NCBI RefSeq assembly: GCF_000695795.1
Contig: NZ_JNCA01000021.1
Location: 1-64,000, forward strand
Source of the DNA: Flavobacterium seoulense
Lineage (GTDB): Bacteria; Bacteroidota; Bacteroidia; Flavobacteriales; Flavobacteriaceae
Direction of reading: 5' to 3'
DNA: 64,000 nucleotides
Below the pieces are notes generated by a model, which searched no databases, was not told the origin of the DNA, and saw only the letters and a list, made by a program, of their open reading frames with translations. Each line of letters starts with the position of its first letter. Within the stretch, counting starts at the first letter, position 1. Positions 15,187 to 23,416 of the stretch are shown piece after piece. The translations under genes and the position numbers were made by a program.

Positions 15187-16179
15187 ATGAAAAACATATT
15201 AAATAGATTAATCAATAACGAATTGCTTTCTAAAGAAGAAGCAAAAAATGTTTTGGTTAATATTTCTAACGGAGATTATAATCCGAGTCAGATTGCCGCT
15301 TTTTTAACCGTTTACATGATGCGAAGCATTAGTATTGACGAATTAGCTGGTTTTAGAGAAGCGCTTCAGGAATTATGCGTTCGCATTGACTTAGCCGATT
15401 ATAATACTATTGATTTAGTTGGTACCGGAGGAGACGGCAAAGACACTTTCAACATCTCTACTTTGGCATCATTTATAACAGCCGGAGCAGGTGTAAAAGT
15501 AACTAAACATGGTAACTACGGTGTTTCGTCTATTACAGGTTCAAGTAATGTAATGGAGAGTCTAGGAATTAAATTCAGTAATGATTCTGATTTCTTAAAA
15601 AAATGCGTCGATCAGGCGGGAATTTGTATTTTACACGCTCCGTTATTTCACCCTGCAATGAAAAATGTGGGACCTATTCGAAAAGAATTAGGAGTGAGAA
15701 CCATTTTTAATATTTTGGGACCAATGATCAATCCATCGTTTCCTAAAAACCAATTACTAGGAGTTTTCAATCTGGAATTAGCCAGAATGTATGCTTATTT
15801 ATATCAAAACACCGATAGTAATTTTACAATTGTACATGCCTTAGACGGATATGACGAAGTATCTTTAACCGGAGCTACAAAAGTAATTACGCACAGCACA
15901 GAAAGAATATTAAATCCGGAAGATTTTGGTGTTCAATTGATCCAGCAAAGCGAAATTGAAGGCGGAAAAACTGTTGAAGAATCGGCTCAGATGTTCTTGA
16001 ATATTATTTCTGGAAAAGGTACTGAAGCCCAAAATAATGTAGTTTGTGCCAATGCGGGTCTTGCTATTGCTACCGTAACCGGATGTACACCTTTACAAGG
16101 ATTTGAACAAGCCAAAGAAAGTTTATTCTCTGGAAGAGGATTGGCAGCTTTGAAAAAATTACAGGAGTTAAGTTTTTAA
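15187..16179 (+). CDS. trpD: Anthranilate phosphoribosyltransferase
   Basis: Transfers phosphoribosyl from PRPP to anthranilate. Length is 330 aa. The helical N-terminal domain (LINNELLSKEEA) is followed by the PRPP site GTGGDGKDTFNISTLASFITAGAG (near 79-102), KHGNYGVSSITGSSNVMESLGI, and the anthranilate-side motif FHPAMKNVGPIRKELGVRTIFNILGPM-like region (near 157-183). The C-terminal half carries HALDGYDEVSL and the Met/Asp-rich loop. It is a complete, standard TrpD in operon order E-G-D. Confidence 0.96.
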   Translation: MKNILNRLINNELLSKEEAKNVLVNISNGDYNPSQIAAFLTVYMMRSISIDELAGFREALQELCVRIDLADYNTIDLVGTGGDGKDTFNISTLASFITAGAGVKVTKHGNYGVSSITGSSNVMESLGIKFSNDSDFLKKCVDQAGICILHAPLFHPAMKNVGPIRKELGVRTIFNILGPMINPSFPKNQLLGVFNLELARMYAYLYQNTDSNFTIVHALDGYDEVSLTGATKVITHSTERILNPEDFGVQLIQQSEIEGGKTVEESAQMFLNIISGKGTEAQNNVVCANAGLAIATVTGCTPLQGFEQAKESLFSGRGLAALKKLQELSF

Positions 16180-16221
16180 TTGAAAGATTTAATGATTTAA
16201 TGATTTAAAAATTGAAAGATT
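16180..16221. repeat. Left flank of inserted IVP gene: GATTTAAT octads and inverted arm
   Basis: GATTTAAT is repeated in 8-bp register, then AAAAATTGAAAGATT (16207-16221) abuts the next ATG. Its inverted counterpart lies at 16607-16622, just beyond the IVP gene, matching at 13 of 15 positions. Confidence 0.6.
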
Positions 16222-16590
16222 ATGACAAAATCATTTGAAGAATTTGAAGTTTACCAAAAGGGAATTTTATTAACTAAATTGATTTTTAAATTATTAGAAA
16301 ATAAATCTTTCGAAAAAGAATTCAGTTTTAAAGATCAAATTAAAAGAGCCGTTATTTCAATTACAAATAATATTGCAGAAGGTTCTGAATACAATAATAA
16401 CAAGCAATTAATACGTTATCTCAAAATTTCTAAAGGTAGTTGTGCCGAAGTTAGAAGTATGCTGGTTTTAGCTAGAGAATTAGAATTAATATCACAATTA
16501 GAAATTGAAAAAAGTTATAATTTAAGCATTGAGATTTCTCAAAACTTATCCAACTTTATAAAATATTTAAACACTAAAATTAAAGAGTAG
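16222..16590 (+). CDS. Four-helix-bundle protein, 23S rRNA IVP (S23) family
   Basis: 122-residue all-helical protein with the family pattern FEEFEVYQKGILLTKLIFKLL, then SFKDQIKRAVISITNNIAEG (near 40-59, the most conserved stretch), LKISKGSCAEVRSMLVLARELELI, and a final helix. Such genes were first found in intervening sequences of 23S rRNA but are widespread as free-standing genes of unknown function. Here it sits between trpD and trpC with no role in tryptophan synthesis. It is flanked by AT-rich inverted repeats, which suggests insertion of a small mobile unit. Confidence 0.88.
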   Translation: MTKSFEEFEVYQKGILLTKLIFKLLENKSFEKEFSFKDQIKRAVISITNNIAEGSEYNNNKQLIRYLKISKGSCAEVRSMLVLARELELISQLEIEKSYNLSIEISQNLSNFIKYLNTKIKE

Positions 16591-16604
16591 TTTGTTGCAA
16601 CATG

Positions 16605-16649
16605 ACAAATTTTTCAATCTTTAAATTTTTTAATCTTTAAATTAATTAA
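16605..16649. repeat. Right flank of IVP gene: inverted arm and TTTAAA repeats
   Basis: AAATTTTTCAATCTTT (16607-16622) is the inverted partner of 16207-16221. TTTAATCTTTAAATT then repeats the same words up to the trpC ATG. ATGACAAA at 16602-16609 also matches the first 8 bp of the IVP gene (16222-16229), a possible direct repeat. Confidence 0.55.
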
Positions 16650-17441
16650 ATGAACATACTAGATAGAATCATAATCGACAAGAAACAAGAAGTTATTCTT
16701 AAAAAATCAATCATTCCGGTTTCTCAATTAGAAGCTTCGGTTTTCTTTGATAAAAAGATCATTTCATTAAGTAATAATTTAAGAAACAGTAACTCTGGAA
16801 TTATTGCTGAACACAAACGTCGTTCTCCTTCTAAAAAAGAAATCAATTACAGTTTTACAGTAGAAGAAGTAGCAAAAGGATACGAAAGTGCCGGTGCTTG
16901 TGGGATTTCTGTACTAACAGACGGAAAATATTTTGGTGGCTCTTTGGACGATTTACTTTTAGCAAGAGCATCGGTAAATATTCCGCTATTGCGAAAAGAA
17001 TTCATTGTTGACGAATACCAAATCTTAGAAGCTAAAGCGCATGGAGCTGATTTGATTTTGCTAATCGCAGCGGTTCTAACACGTGAAGAAATTAAATCTT
17101 TATCTGAATTTGCTAAAAGTTTAGGATTAGAAGTTTTATTAGAAGTTCACAATCAGGAAGAGTTAGAAAAATCAATTATGCCAACATTAGACATGATTGG
17201 AGTAAATAACAGAAACCTGAAAACTTTCGAAGTCAGTCTGGATTTCAGTAAGCAATTAGTCGATTTAATCCCGAATGAATTTGTAAAAGTTTCTGAAAGT
17301 GGCATCAGCTCAGTTGAGGCTATCAACGAACTGAAACCTTATGGTTACAAAGGATTCTTAATTGGTGAAAACTTTATGAAAACCGATAATGCAGGAAAAG
17401 CTGCAACGGAATTTATTGAAAAGTTAGAAGTTAGGAGTTAG
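16650..17441 (+). CDS. trpC: Indole-3-glycerol-phosphate synthase
   Basis: TIM-barrel enzyme of 263 aa that closes CdRP to indole-3-glycerol phosphate. Motifs: IIAEHKRRSPSKKEIN near 50-65 (catalytic Glu and Lys), SVLTDGKYFGGSLDDL near 87-102, LLRKEFIVDEYQILEAKAHGADLILLI (split in two around 112-138), IGVNNRNLKTFEV near 181-193, VSESGISS near 213-220, and GFLIGENFM. The last codons (LEVRS and stop) are written by a heptamer array that continues past the gene, so the original C-terminus has probably been altered by array growth. Confidence 0.95.
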   Translation: MNILDRIIIDKKQEVILKKSIIPVSQLEASVFFDKKIISLSNNLRNSNSGIIAEHKRRSPSKKEINYSFTVEEVAKGYESAGACGISVLTDGKYFGGSLDDLLLARASVNIPLLRKEFIVDEYQILEAKAHGADLILLIAAVLTREEIKSLSEFAKSLGLEVLLEVHNQEELEKSIMPTLDMIGVNNRNLKTFEVSLDFSKQLVDLIPNEFVKVSESGISSVEAINELKPYGYKGFLIGENFMKTDNAGKAATEFIEKLEVRS

Positions 17442-17478
17442 AAGCTGGAAGCTGGAAGAAAAAAGGCAGAAGGCAGAA
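17423..17478. repeat. Eight-unit degenerate heptamer array spanning the trpC stop
   Basis: Eight 7-bp units in register: GTTAGAA, GTTAGGA, GTTAGAA, GCTGGAA, GCTGGAA, GAAAAAA, GGCAGAA, GGCAGAA. The trpC stop codon (17439-17441) lies inside the third unit. The complement of the first units (TTCTAAC) is the word seen upstream of purB. Confidence 0.85.
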
Positions 17479-17503
17479 AAAACTTTGCGATAAAAAAATA
17501 AAA

Positions 17504-18187
17504 ATGAGTAAATCAGTCAAACATAACATAACGACTCCCTTCCCTTCGGGGAGGGCTGGGGTGGGGATAAAAATCTGCGGAATGAAATATCCCGATAATA
17601 TTATCGAAGTAGGCTCGTTCCTGCCCGATTATATGGGATTTATATTTTGGGAAAAATCAGCCCGTTATTTTGACGGAATAATTCCTAACTTGCCAAAGTC
17701 AATTAAAAAAACAGGCGTTTTTGTTAATGAAACAATCGAAATCATTATCGAAAAAGTGCAAAAACACGATTTGCAAGCCGTACAATTACACGGAAAAGAA
17801 TCTGTAGAATTTTGTTTAAATTTGAAATCTCAATTAGCTGCTGATATCGAAATTATAAAAGTTTTTTCGGTTGCTGATGATTTTGATTTCTCTGTTCTGA
17901 CACCATTTGAAAATGCATGTGATTATTTTCTTTTTGATACCAAAGGAAAATTACCCGGAGGAAACGGAACTACTTTTGACTGGAAAGTTTTAGAAAATTA
18001 TCCATCAACAAAGCCGTTTTTCTTAAGCGGCGGAATAGGAATTGATGAAATAGATGCTGTCAATGAAATAATAAAAACAAATTTGCCCGTTTATGCTATT
18101 GATGTAAACAGTAAATTTGAAATAGAACCAGGATTAAAAAACGTACAATTATGTAAGGATGCGCTACAACGCATTGTTGCCAATTAA
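17504..18187 (+). CDS. trpF: Phosphoribosylanthranilate isomerase with repeat-derived N-terminal insert
   Basis: Isomerises PRA to CdRP in the TIM barrel TrpF. Conserved motifs: [11 protein letters not shown] (catalytic Cys), [43 protein letters not shown] (catalytic Asp), PFFLSGGIG, and [16 protein letters not shown]. TrpF normally begins a few residues before KICG. Here about 22 residues precede it, and [12 protein letters not shown] (codons 10-21) is a direct translation of a GC-rich REP-like element at 17531-17566. That insert keeps frame (36 bp). The ATG at 17504 is the only nearby upstream start, since ATA precedes KICG. Confidence 0.92.
   Translation: MSKSVKHNITTPFPSGRAGVGIKICGMKYPDNIIEVGSFLPDYMGFIFWEKSARYFDGIIPNLPKSIKKTGVFVNETIEIIIEKVQKHDLQAVQLHGKESVEFCLNLKSQLAADIEIIKVFSVADDFDFSVLTPFENACDYFLFDTKGKLPGGNGTTFDWKVLENYPSTKPFFLSGGIGIDEIDAVNEIIKTNLPVYAIDVNSKFEIEPGLKNVQLCKDALQRIVAN
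17531..17566 (+). repeat. GC-rich REP-like hairpin element inside trpF
   Basis: 36-bp GC-rich block in an AT-rich gene. CCTTCCC (17538-17544) pairs with GGGAGGG (17549-17555) around a TTCG loop. In RNA this is a 7-bp stem capped by a C(UUCG)G tetraloop, followed by CTGGGGTGGGG. It resembles the CTCCC...GGGGTGGGG-type dispersed element of Bacteroidota genomes. Length is a multiple of three, so it is translated. Confidence 0.8.
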
Positions 18188-18197
18188 AATATATAAA

Positions 18198-19379
18198 ATG
18201 TCATACAACGTTGATGAAAAAGGCTATTACGGCCAGTTTGGAGGAGCTTACATTCCTGAGATGTTATACCCAAATGTAGAAGAATTACGCCAGCAATACC
18301 TAAAAATTACAGCTGAACCAGAATTTAAGGCTGAGTTTGACCAATTATTAAAAGATTATGTAGGCCGCCCAAGCCCTTTGTATTTTGCTAAAAGATTGTC
18401 TGAAAAATACAATACTAAAATTTATCTGAAAAGAGAAGATTTAAATCATACCGGAGCACACAAAATCAACAATACTATCGGACAGATTCTGGTTGCCAAA
18501 AAACTAGGCAAAAAACGTATTATTGCTGAAACTGGCGCCGGACAGCACGGTGTAGCTACAGCAACAGTTTGTGCTTTAATGGGACTCGAATGTATTGTAT
18601 ATATGGGCGAAATTGACATTCAGCGTCAGGCACCTAACGTAGCCAGAATGAAAATGCTTGGAGCTACCGTTCGTGCTGCACTTTCGGGTTCCAGAACGCT
18701 AAAAGATGCTACTAATGAAGCCATTCGTGACTGGATTAATAATCCTGTTGACACCCATTATATTATTGGTTCTGCTATTGGACCTCATCCTTATCCTGAC
18801 ATGGTAACACGTTTTCAGAGTGTTATTTCAGAGGAAATTAAATGGCAGTTAAAAGAAAAAGAAGGCCGTGAAAATCCTGATTATGTAATAGCTTGTATTG
18901 GCGGTGGTAGTAATGCTGCAGGTACTTATTATCATTTTTTACACGAACCTGAAGTAGGAATTATTGCTGTAGAAGCAGCAGGAAAAGGAATTCATTCCGG
19001 ACACAGTGCTGCAACAAGTAAACTAGGAAAAGTAGGAATCATTCATGGTTGTAAAACCTTGTTGATGCAAACTCCTGACGGACAAATCACCGAACCTTAT
19101 TCTATTTCAGCTGGTTTAGATTATCCCGGAGTTGGTCCTATGCACGCCCATTTGGCCGAAACAGGACGTGCCGAGTTTTTCTCTGTAACCGATGATGATG
19201 CTATGAAAGCCGGTCTGGAACTTTGTAAATTAGAAGGAATTATTCCAGCTATTGAATCTTCACACGCTTTAGCCGTTTTAAACGATAAAAAATTCAAACC
19301 GGAAGATGTTGTTGTCATTAGCCTTTCTGGTCGTGGTGACAAAGATTTAAATACTTATATCGATCATTTTAATTTTTAA
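18198..19379 (+). CDS. trpB: Tryptophan synthase beta chain
   Basis: PLP enzyme of 393 aa joining indole and serine. The start at 18198 ([18 protein letters not shown]) was chosen over an in-frame ATG at 18159 inside trpF because it gives the normal family N-terminus and follows the trpF stop by 10 bp. Motifs: [20 protein letters not shown] with the PLP Lys, [17 protein letters not shown], the phosphate-binding loop [15 protein letters not shown], and [11 protein letters not shown] at the C-terminus. It is TrpB1 type, pairing with TrpA downstream. Confidence 0.97.
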   Translation: MSYNVDEKGYYGQFGGAYIPEMLYPNVEELRQQYLKITAEPEFKAEFDQLLKDYVGRPSPLYFAKRLSEKYNTKIYLKREDLNHTGAHKINNTIGQILVAKKLGKKRIIAETGAGQHGVATATVCALMGLECIVYMGEIDIQRQAPNVARMKMLGATVRAALSGSRTLKDATNEAIRDWINNPVDTHYIIGSAIGPHPYPDMVTRFQSVISEEIKWQLKEKEGRENPDYVIACIGGGSNAAGTYYHFLHEPEVGIIAVEAAGKGIHSGHSAATSKLGKVGIIHGCKTLLMQTPDGQITEPYSISAGLDYPGVGPMHAHLAETGRAEFFSVTDDDAMKAGLELCKLEGIIPAIESSHALAVLNDKKFKPEDVVVISLSGRGDKDLNTYIDHFNF

Positions 19380-19432
19380 TTAAGGCGTTCACGCATAAAA
19401 ATAAAGAACGTTCAATTTTCAAACCAAAACCA

Positions 19433-19753
19433 ATGGAAAAATTATTCGCTTACGGAACTTTAAAAGACAAAGATATTCAGGAAAATATTTTTGGACGCTC
19501 TCTAAAAGGTGTTCCAGACAGACTGATAGGTTTTGTAATTAACTATATCGAAATTGAAGAAGAATTTGGAATAGAAAAATACCCAATTATCGTGGCTACC
19601 GAAAATCCAGACGATATTGTTGAAGGATTAGTCTATGATATTAGCGAACAAGACGTTTATCTTGCTGATACCTACGAAGGTTTGCATTACAGACGTATCG
19701 AAGTAACCTTAGAATCGCTTCAAACTGCCTGGGCGTATATTGTTACTAATTAA
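19433..19753 (+). CDS. Gamma-glutamylcyclotransferase-like (AIG2/GGACT) protein
   Basis: 106-residue BtrG/AIG2-fold protein. The substrate-cradle motif FAYGTLKDKDIQENIFGR is at residues 5-22 (YGTL hallmark), the catalytic Glu probably lies in EGLVYDI near 63-69, and DTYEGLHYRRIEVTL near 77-91 completes the fold. Family members act on gamma-glutamyl amines or dipeptides. It has no known role in Trp synthesis and lies in the operon between trpB and trpA, 53 bp after trpB. Confidence 0.82.
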   Translation: MEKLFAYGTLKDKDIQENIFGRSLKGVPDRLIGFVINYIEIEEEFGIEKYPIIVATENPDDIVEGLVYDISEQDVYLADTYEGLHYRRIEVTLESLQTAWAYIVTN

Positions 19754-19767
19754 ATTTCAACTATTCT

Positions 19768-19821
19768 ACCATTAAGAAATTAAGAGAATTTAGACTTAAC
19801 TAACCTTAACTTCTTAATGGT
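19768..19821. repeat. Intercistronic hairpin upstream of trpA
   Basis: ACCATTAAGAA (19768-19778) is an exact inverted repeat of TTCTTAATGGT (19811-19821). The interior holds further TTAAG/CTTAA words. It has no T tract, so it is more likely an mRNA processing or stability structure, or a repeat remnant, than a terminator. Confidence 0.6.
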
Positions 19822-19879
19822 TCATAAAAAACAAGCTTAAATTGACAACTCAATTTTTGGAAAAAATCGAAACTTTACA

Positions 19880-20641
19880 ATGAACAGAATCGAACAAAAA
19901 TTACAAGAAGACAAAAAGATACTTTCCATCTACTTTTCGGCGGGATATCCTAACTTAAATGATACGGTACAAATTATCCAGGATTTAGAAAAAAGCGGTA
20001 TTGACATGATCGAAATAGGATTACCTTTTAGCGATCCATTAGCCGATGGTCCTACAATTCAAGCCAGTTCTACTACAGCTTTAGAAAACGGAATGGGATC
20101 TGAAATTTTGTTTGAACAATTGAAAGACATCCGCAAAACCGTATCTATTCCATTAGTAATTATGGGATATTTTAACCCAATGTTACAATATGGTGTAGAA
20201 GCTTTTTGTGCAAAATGTGCCGAAATTGGTATCGACGGATTAATCATTCCTGATTTACCGGTAGATGTTTATGCTGATGAATACAAAGCTACTTTTGACA
20301 AATACGGTTTGATTAACGTATTTTTAATTACGCCACAAACATCTGATGAACGCATTCGTTTTATCGACAGCGTTTCTAACGGATTTATCTATATGGTGAG
20401 TTCAGCAAGTGTTACAGGATCTTCAGCAGGTTTTGGAAGTACTCAGGAGGATTATTTCAAACGCATTGCCGATTTGAATTTAAAAAACCCACAAATTGTA
20501 GGCTTCGGAATCAACAATGCCGAAACATTCAAACAAGCTACTCAATACGCTAAAGGGGCTATTATTGGTAGTGCTTTTATCACTCACTTAAAAGAAAACG
20601 GAAGTAGTAAAATTGCTGACTTTGTAAAAGCAATTCGATAG
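19880..20641 (+). CDS. trpA: Tryptophan synthase alpha chain
   Basis: TIM-barrel subunit of 253 aa cleaving indole-3-glycerol phosphate and channelling indole to TrpB. Motifs: YFSAGYPNLNDT, DMIEIGLPFSDPLADGP near 41-57 with catalytic Glu and Asp, PLVIMGYFNPMLQYG, DGLIIPDLPVD, SSASVTGSSAGFG near 175-187, and VGFGINNAE. It is the last gene of the trp operon and is followed by a strong hairpin. Confidence 0.97.
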   Translation: MNRIEQKLQEDKKILSIYFSAGYPNLNDTVQIIQDLEKSGIDMIEIGLPFSDPLADGPTIQASSTTALENGMGSEILFEQLKDIRKTVSIPLVIMGYFNPMLQYGVEAFCAKCAEIGIDGLIIPDLPVDVYADEYKATFDKYGLINVFLITPQTSDERIRFIDSVSNGFIYMVSSASVTGSSAGFGSTQEDYFKRIADLNLKNPQIVGFGINNAETFKQATQYAKGAIIGSAFITHLKENGSSKIADFVKAIR

Positions 20642-20665
20642 TTTTTACTTCTTATAAATTTATTT

Positions 20666-20715
20666 TACCGCAAATTCACAGATTAAAATTTTGTGAATTT
20701 GCGGTATTTTTTATT
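20666..20715 (+). terminator. trp operon terminator
   Basis: 15-bp perfect stem, arms 20666-20680 (TACCGCAAATTCACA) and 20692-20706, with a T-rich tail. The stem word CCGCAAATTCACA belongs to the same repeat family as 912-1003. Confidence 0.85.
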
Positions 20716-20869
20716 TTTAATAATTAATTTAAAACAAAACGATTACAAAATACAAAAAAAACACTGATTAACAACTAATTATATAAATCCTTCCGCAAAT
20801 TATGTAAATGTTTTGTATTTTAAATTTTAGAGATTTGTTGTTGAAATTTAATCTTAAATAATTATTACG

Positions 20870-22099
20870 ATGAAAATTATAAATTCCATTAGCCTATTAT
20901 CTGTTTCACTCTTTTTCCTGTTGAGTTGTTCTAATGATAACAATAACGACAACAATGATCCGGGAACAATTACTAATCCTGTTGAGAACAATCCAGCCAA
21001 TACAGCATACAAGCCTGCTTTTTCCGGACAAACCCGTATTAGTGGCGTACAAACAAATACCGAATACGAATCAAAAATAATTACTTCAGCGCTTTCAAAT
21101 CCCTGGGGAGTAAAAATGCTACCTGATGGTCGTTTTTTAATTACGGAGAAAGGAGGAAATTTACGTATTGTTTCAGCAACAGGTCAAATTGGTAATCCTA
21201 TTACAGGAGTTCCTGCGGTAAATTCATTAAATCAGGGAGGTTTGTTAGGTTTATGCCTTGATCCTGAATATACTTCAAATCGAATGATTTACTGGGTTTT
21301 CTCAGAACAGGTTGCAGGCGGAAACATTACATCAGTAGCAAAAGCAAAACTATCCAATGACGAAAAATCGCTGGAAGGTGTTAATATAATTTACCGCTCT
21401 AGTCCGGCTAATTCCAGTACGCTTCATTATGGTGGGCGTATTCTTTTTGATAAAACCGGAAACCTGATTGTTAGTACAGGAGAACGCTCGGTACTTCAAA
21501 CCAGACCATTAGCACAATCAGTTACAGCGAGTCTGGGAAAAGTGGTAAGAATTACTAAAAACGGACAAGCAGCAAGCGGAAATCCATCTTTTAGTACAGC
21601 AGGAGCATTAGCTGAATTATATACTATCGGTCATAGAAATCCGCAAGGACTGGCCATACATCCAAATACTGGCGAAATTTGGTTAAGCGAACACGGACCG
21701 CGTGGCGGTGACGAAATTAACCGACTGCAAGCAGGATTGAATTACGGATGGCCAACCATAACTTACGGAATCGAATACGGCGGACAAGTTATTGGTACTG
21801 GAATCCAGCAGCAGGAAGGTATGGAGCAGCCTGTTTATTATTGGGATCCTGTTGTATCTCCAAGCGGAATGACTTTTTATACTGGTAATCGTGTTCCTGA
21901 ATGGCAAAACAATCTTTTTGTAGGAGCCTTAAGCGGTAAACATATTATACGTCTTGCCATAAAAGATAATCGTGTTACAGGCGAAGAAAGGCTTCTTGCT
22001 CAGGAAAACCAACGCTTTAGAGATATCACACAAGGAACTGATGGTGCGCTGTATGCCGTAACCGATGAAGGAAGACTATACAAAATTGATAAAAAATAG
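20870..22099 (+). CDS. PQQ-dependent sugar dehydrogenase (lipoprotein)
   Basis: Soluble-aldose/glucose-sorbosone dehydrogenase beta-propeller of 409 aa. A lipoprotein signal peptide ends at LLSCSNDN (Cys near 20) and an Asn/Asp-rich linker follows. Propeller motifs: LSNPWGVKMLPDGRFLITEKGGNLRIV near 72-98 (in two segments), GLLGLCLDPEY, HYGGRILFDKTGNLIVSTGER near 182-202, GHRNPQGLAIHPNTGEIWLSEHG near 245-267 with PQQ-site His and Arg, GGDEINRL, and WDPVVSPSGMTFYTG. It should sit on the outer or periplasmic face and oxidise aldoses when PQQ is available. No PQQ synthesis genes are in view. Confidence 0.9.
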   Translation: MKIINSISLLSVSLFFLLSCSNDNNNDNNDPGTITNPVENNPANTAYKPAFSGQTRISGVQTNTEYESKIITSALSNPWGVKMLPDGRFLITEKGGNLRIVSATGQIGNPITGVPAVNSLNQGGLLGLCLDPEYTSNRMIYWVFSEQVAGGNITSVAKAKLSNDEKSLEGVNIIYRSSPANSSTLHYGGRILFDKTGNLIVSTGERSVLQTRPLAQSVTASLGKVVRITKNGQAASGNPSFSTAGALAELYTIGHRNPQGLAIHPNTGEIWLSEHGPRGGDEINRLQAGLNYGWPTITYGIEYGGQVIGTGIQQQEGMEQPVYYWDPVVSPSGMTFYTGNRVPEWQNNLFVGALSGKHIIRLAIKDNRVTGEERLLAQENQRFRDITQGTDGALYAVTDEGRLYKIDKK

Positions 22100-22121
22100 T
22101 TATCTTTCTTTTAAAATAAAC

Positions 22122-22147
22122 AAAAACCGCTCTAACTAGCGGTTTTT
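22122..22147 (+). terminator. Terminator after PQQ dehydrogenase gene
   Basis: AAAAACCGCT (22122-22131), loop CTAACT, AGCGGTTTTT (22138-22147), then A followed by T-rich sequence. Confidence 0.85.
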
Positions 22148-22229
22148 ATTTTTTATAGCCTTTTTAATCAATTATATTTATAAACTAGTGTATTGTCAAC
22201 TAAAATTAATGAAAGCTATTAGTTTTTAC

Positions 22230-22292
22230 ACTGAGATACGCAAAGCTAAGAAGGAGACACACAAAGATTAAATTAACTTAGCGCATCTCTGT
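22230..22292. repeat. Imperfect palindromic dispersed-repeat-like element
   Basis: ACTGAGATACGCAAAGCTAAG (22230-22250; the last base repeats the pattern) faces CTTAGCGCATCTCTGTG (22277-22293). The CACTGAGAT...ATCTCTGTG wording is common in flavobacterial intergenic repeats. No gene lies in the 337-bp gap between the sugar dehydrogenase and the next gene. Confidence 0.5.
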
Positions 22293-22436
22293 GAATTATT
22301 CTGTGAATCTTGAAACAACAATTAGGTTTATTTATATTCATAAATGATATTATCCTTACATCAGAGATAAGCATTTTTTTCCTAAATTCGTTTAGTCCTG
22401 TTTTAGGGCAGAAATTCAACCTCCAAATCGTTGTTT

Positions 22437-22961
22437 ATGAAAAACAAAATTATCTTTCTCTCACTAATATTCTTTTTAAACTTCAGTCTTCACGCCCAAA
22501 AATCAGACTGGACTAAAACAGAATTACTTAATTATAAAACTTTGGCCAATTTAGCTACCTATGTCTCAAAGCATAAAAATAATAAACTCTCTAAAGAAGT
22601 TTTATTTAAAAATTACATCTACTTTGATTATGTATTGAACGACACTGTAGTTGAAAGAAAAGAAAGCCGGATACAACATTTTGATTCGCTGTTTTCACGT
22701 TTTAAAAATATTGTAAATAGAATTGGTATCAAAAATTTAGACGCTAAACCCGTTCGGTTTTACAAAAACAACGAAGTTTACAAACCTTTTGAAAATGAAC
22801 TTCAAAAAACGGAGAAAAATGTATTTGTCTATTTTGATAAACGAAAACCACATTCGCCATTAGGAACTTTATTATTCGAAGAAAAAAGCAATAAACTCAT
22901 TGCATGGATTTTATTAAATCAAGGCGGATACCACTATTTTTTAACTTTTAATTTATTATAA
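22437..22961 (+). CDS. Secreted protein of unknown function
   Basis: 174-residue protein with a clear signal peptide (KIIFLSLIFFLNFSLHAQ, residues 3-20). I do not recognise the family. The start at 22437 (MKNKII) is preferred over an in-frame ATG two codons upstream, as it gives the more usual signal-peptide n-region. The mature part is Lys/Asn-rich with FDSLFSRFKNIVNRIG and ends in a hydrophobic IAWILLNQGGYHYFLTFNLL stretch. The preceding 70 bp hold no recognised promoter. Confidence 0.65.
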   Translation: MKNKIIFLSLIFFLNFSLHAQKSDWTKTELLNYKTLANLATYVSKHKNNKLSKEVLFKNYIYFDYVLNDTVVERKESRIQHFDSLFSRFKNIVNRIGIKNLDAKPVRFYKNNEVYKPFENELQKTEKNVFVYFDKRKPHSPLGTLLFEEKSNKLIAWILLNQGGYHYFLTFNLL

Positions 22962-23004
22962 AATCCGTTTTTCATCAACAATGTCTAATATTTAAACTTA
23001 TACA

Positions 23005-23397
23005 ATGATCAAATTTGCCTATACCATTTTATATGTCCAGAATGTAACAAAAACAGTAGATTTTTATGAAAAAGCATTTGGATTTACACGAAAATTTATA
23101 GCTCCGGGAAATGATTACGCTGAACTTTTAGTTGGTGAAACAACACTATCTTTTGCTGCAGTTGCATTAGCGAAAACAAATCTGAAAAATGGTTTTATTG
23201 AAAGTAATTTAGAAGACAAACCATTCGGAATTGAAATTGGTTTTACAACCGATAATGTAATAGAAACAATTGCTACCGCAGAAAAAGCCGGTGCTTTAAT
23301 TGTTGAAAATCCAAAAACAAAACCCTGGGGACAAACCGTTGCTTATTTAAGAGATCCTGACGGTTTTCTAATTGAAATTTGTACCCCTATGAATTAA
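23005..23397 (+). CDS. VOC-family (glyoxalase/bleomycin-resistance-like) protein
   Basis: 130-residue protein with two beta-alpha-beta-beta-beta modules. YTILYVQNVTKTVDFYEKAFGF at the N-terminus and VAYLRDPDGFLIEICTP at the C-terminus are VOC hallmarks, the latter with the metal-ligand-type Glu. Substrate is not deducible; these small members include dioxygenase-like, glyoxalase-like and resistance proteins. It is followed by a decayed methyltransferase gene. Confidence 0.88.
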   Translation: MIKFAYTILYVQNVTKTVDFYEKAFGFTRKFIAPGNDYAELLVGETTLSFAAVALAKTNLKNGFIESNLEDKPFGIEIGFTTDNVIETIATAEKAGALIVENPKTKPWGQTVAYLRDPDGFLIEICTPMN

Positions 23398-23416
23398 AAA
23401 ATTATCATATATCAAA

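Noticed and set aside
16222..16590. IVP-type gene as a sign of an rRNA locus
   Set aside because: No rRNA sequence is present nearby; the gene is free-standing.
22310..22516. Plus-strand ORF overlapping the secreted protein gene start
   Set aside because: Different frame, contains no signal or family features; the frame starting at 22437 has a proper signal peptide.
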